A stretch of DNA of 5,553 nucleotides from Synergistales bacterium (lineage in GTDB: Bacteria > Synergistota > Synergistia > Synergistales > Aminobacteriaceae): positions 1 to 5,553 of the forward strand of contig BNVH01000135.1 in NCBI GenBank assembly GCA_025997955.1. The letters run 5' to 3'. Below, piece by piece: positions 5,334 through 5,553 of this stretch. The notes below the pieces were generated by a model. That model was not told where the DNA came from and did not search any database. It worked only from the letters and a program-made list of their open reading frames with translations. Each line of letters begins with the position of its first letter. Position 1 is the first letter of the stretch. The position numbers were made by a program, and so were the translations under genes.

Positions 5334-5362
5334 TTGTCTCAGCAACCATATTCTGCGATAAT
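5334..5362 (+). promoter_or_regulatory. Promoter for the IS1595-family transposase
   Basis: TTGTCT (5334-5339) and GATAAT (5357-5362) are separated by 17 bases and lie 37 bases before the transposase start. The -35 box falls within the predicted end of the element, a common arrangement in which transposase bound at the end can limit its own expression. Confidence 0.45.
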
Positions 5363-5399
5363 AGAATAGATTAAAATTCAAAATGTGAAGGTGAAAACC

Positions 5400-5553
5400 A
5401 TGCAACAAGAAGAAATAAATCTAATCGATTTTATGAACCGTTTCAAAACAGAGGAAGACTGCCGGGAGCACTTCTTCAAGATTAGATGGTCTAATGGTTT
5501 CAGATGCCCTAAATGTGGTTGCGAAGAATACACCCTTATCAAAGGACATAACC
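5400..5553 (+). CDS. IS1595-family transposase, N-terminal part (partial)
   Basis: ATG 5400 follows AAGGTGA (5387-5393) at good spacing. The 51 residues visible include FMNRFKTEEDCREHFFKIRW followed by SNGFRCPKCGCEEYTL. A short helical lead, then R-W-x-x-G-F-R-C-P-x-C-G with C36 and C39 as the first half of a zinc ribbon, is characteristic of IS1595 (ISXO2-like) transposases. The zinc ribbon precedes the DDE/DDN catalytic domain, which lies past the window edge together with the second Cys pair. The frame is intact as far as it can be read, so the element may be recent and active. Confidence 0.82.
   Translation, partial: MQQEEINLIDFMNRFKTEEDCREHFFKIRWSNGFRCPKCGCEEYTLIKGHN

Larger units (their letters stand above)
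5331..5553 (+). mobile_element. IS1595-family insertion sequence, left end (runs off the window)
   Basis: A likely terminal sequence GGGTTGTCTCAGCAACC starts at 5331, where the dehydrogenase similarity ends. A transposase start of the IS1595 family follows at 5400. GGTTG (5332-5336) and CAACC (5343-5347) form a small inverted repeat within the end. IS1595 elements make 8-bp target duplications, so TGACTATA (5323-5330) is the predicted left copy. The right end lies outside, so the boundary is inferred. Confidence 0.6.

Overview
The window looks like part of a surface-polysaccharide (O-antigen or capsule type) locus from a Gram-negative bacterium, much altered by insertions and small frameshifts. 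The Gram-negative reading is an inference from a multi-pass GT-C-like glycosyltransferase and a nucleotide-sugar dehydrogenase. Genes are preceded by clear Shine-Dalgarno sites and sigma70-like promoters (TTGTTA-N17-TATAAT before the first gene), which argues against Bacteroidetes. Base composition is moderately AT-rich. I cannot name the genus; an anaerobic or host-associated lineage is only a guess from the mix of mobile genes.

Layout, left to right. Positions 1-126 are the 3' end of an IS5-family insertion sequence, followed to 247 by what looks like the tail of an Rpn-type nuclease/transposase gene. A promoter and a 5' hairpin (264-322) lead into a large membrane protein gene at 398-2195. 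That gene is split by a run of eight G at 1481-1488; seven G would restore one 598-residue protein, so this is a candidate phase-variable locus, or else a pseudogene or sequencing error. After its stop comes a leader sequence and a broken gene start that may be a GT8-like glycosyltransferase. A complete hipB-hipA toxin-antitoxin operon lies on the minus strand (2523-4107), with an AT-rich control region at 4108-4205 and a candidate terminator hairpin beyond hipA. A ghost of a second gene tail and a second copy of the leader follow (4309-4446). These lead into a nucleotide-sugar dehydrogenase that is cut at about 5322-5330 by an IS1595-family element, whose transposase start runs off the window.

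How the parts relate. The GT-C-like protein and the dehydrogenase fit one pathway: the dehydrogenase would make a sugar-uronate precursor and the membrane protein would add a sugar to a lipid-linked glycan. Two copies of a gene tail plus a 52-bp identical leader bracket the hipBA module as direct repeats about 2.2 kb apart. This suggests a segmental duplication, or recombination at a shared intergenic leader, with hipBA acquired between the copies. Recombination between the repeats would delete hipBA and join the glycosyltransferase gene directly to the dehydrogenase.
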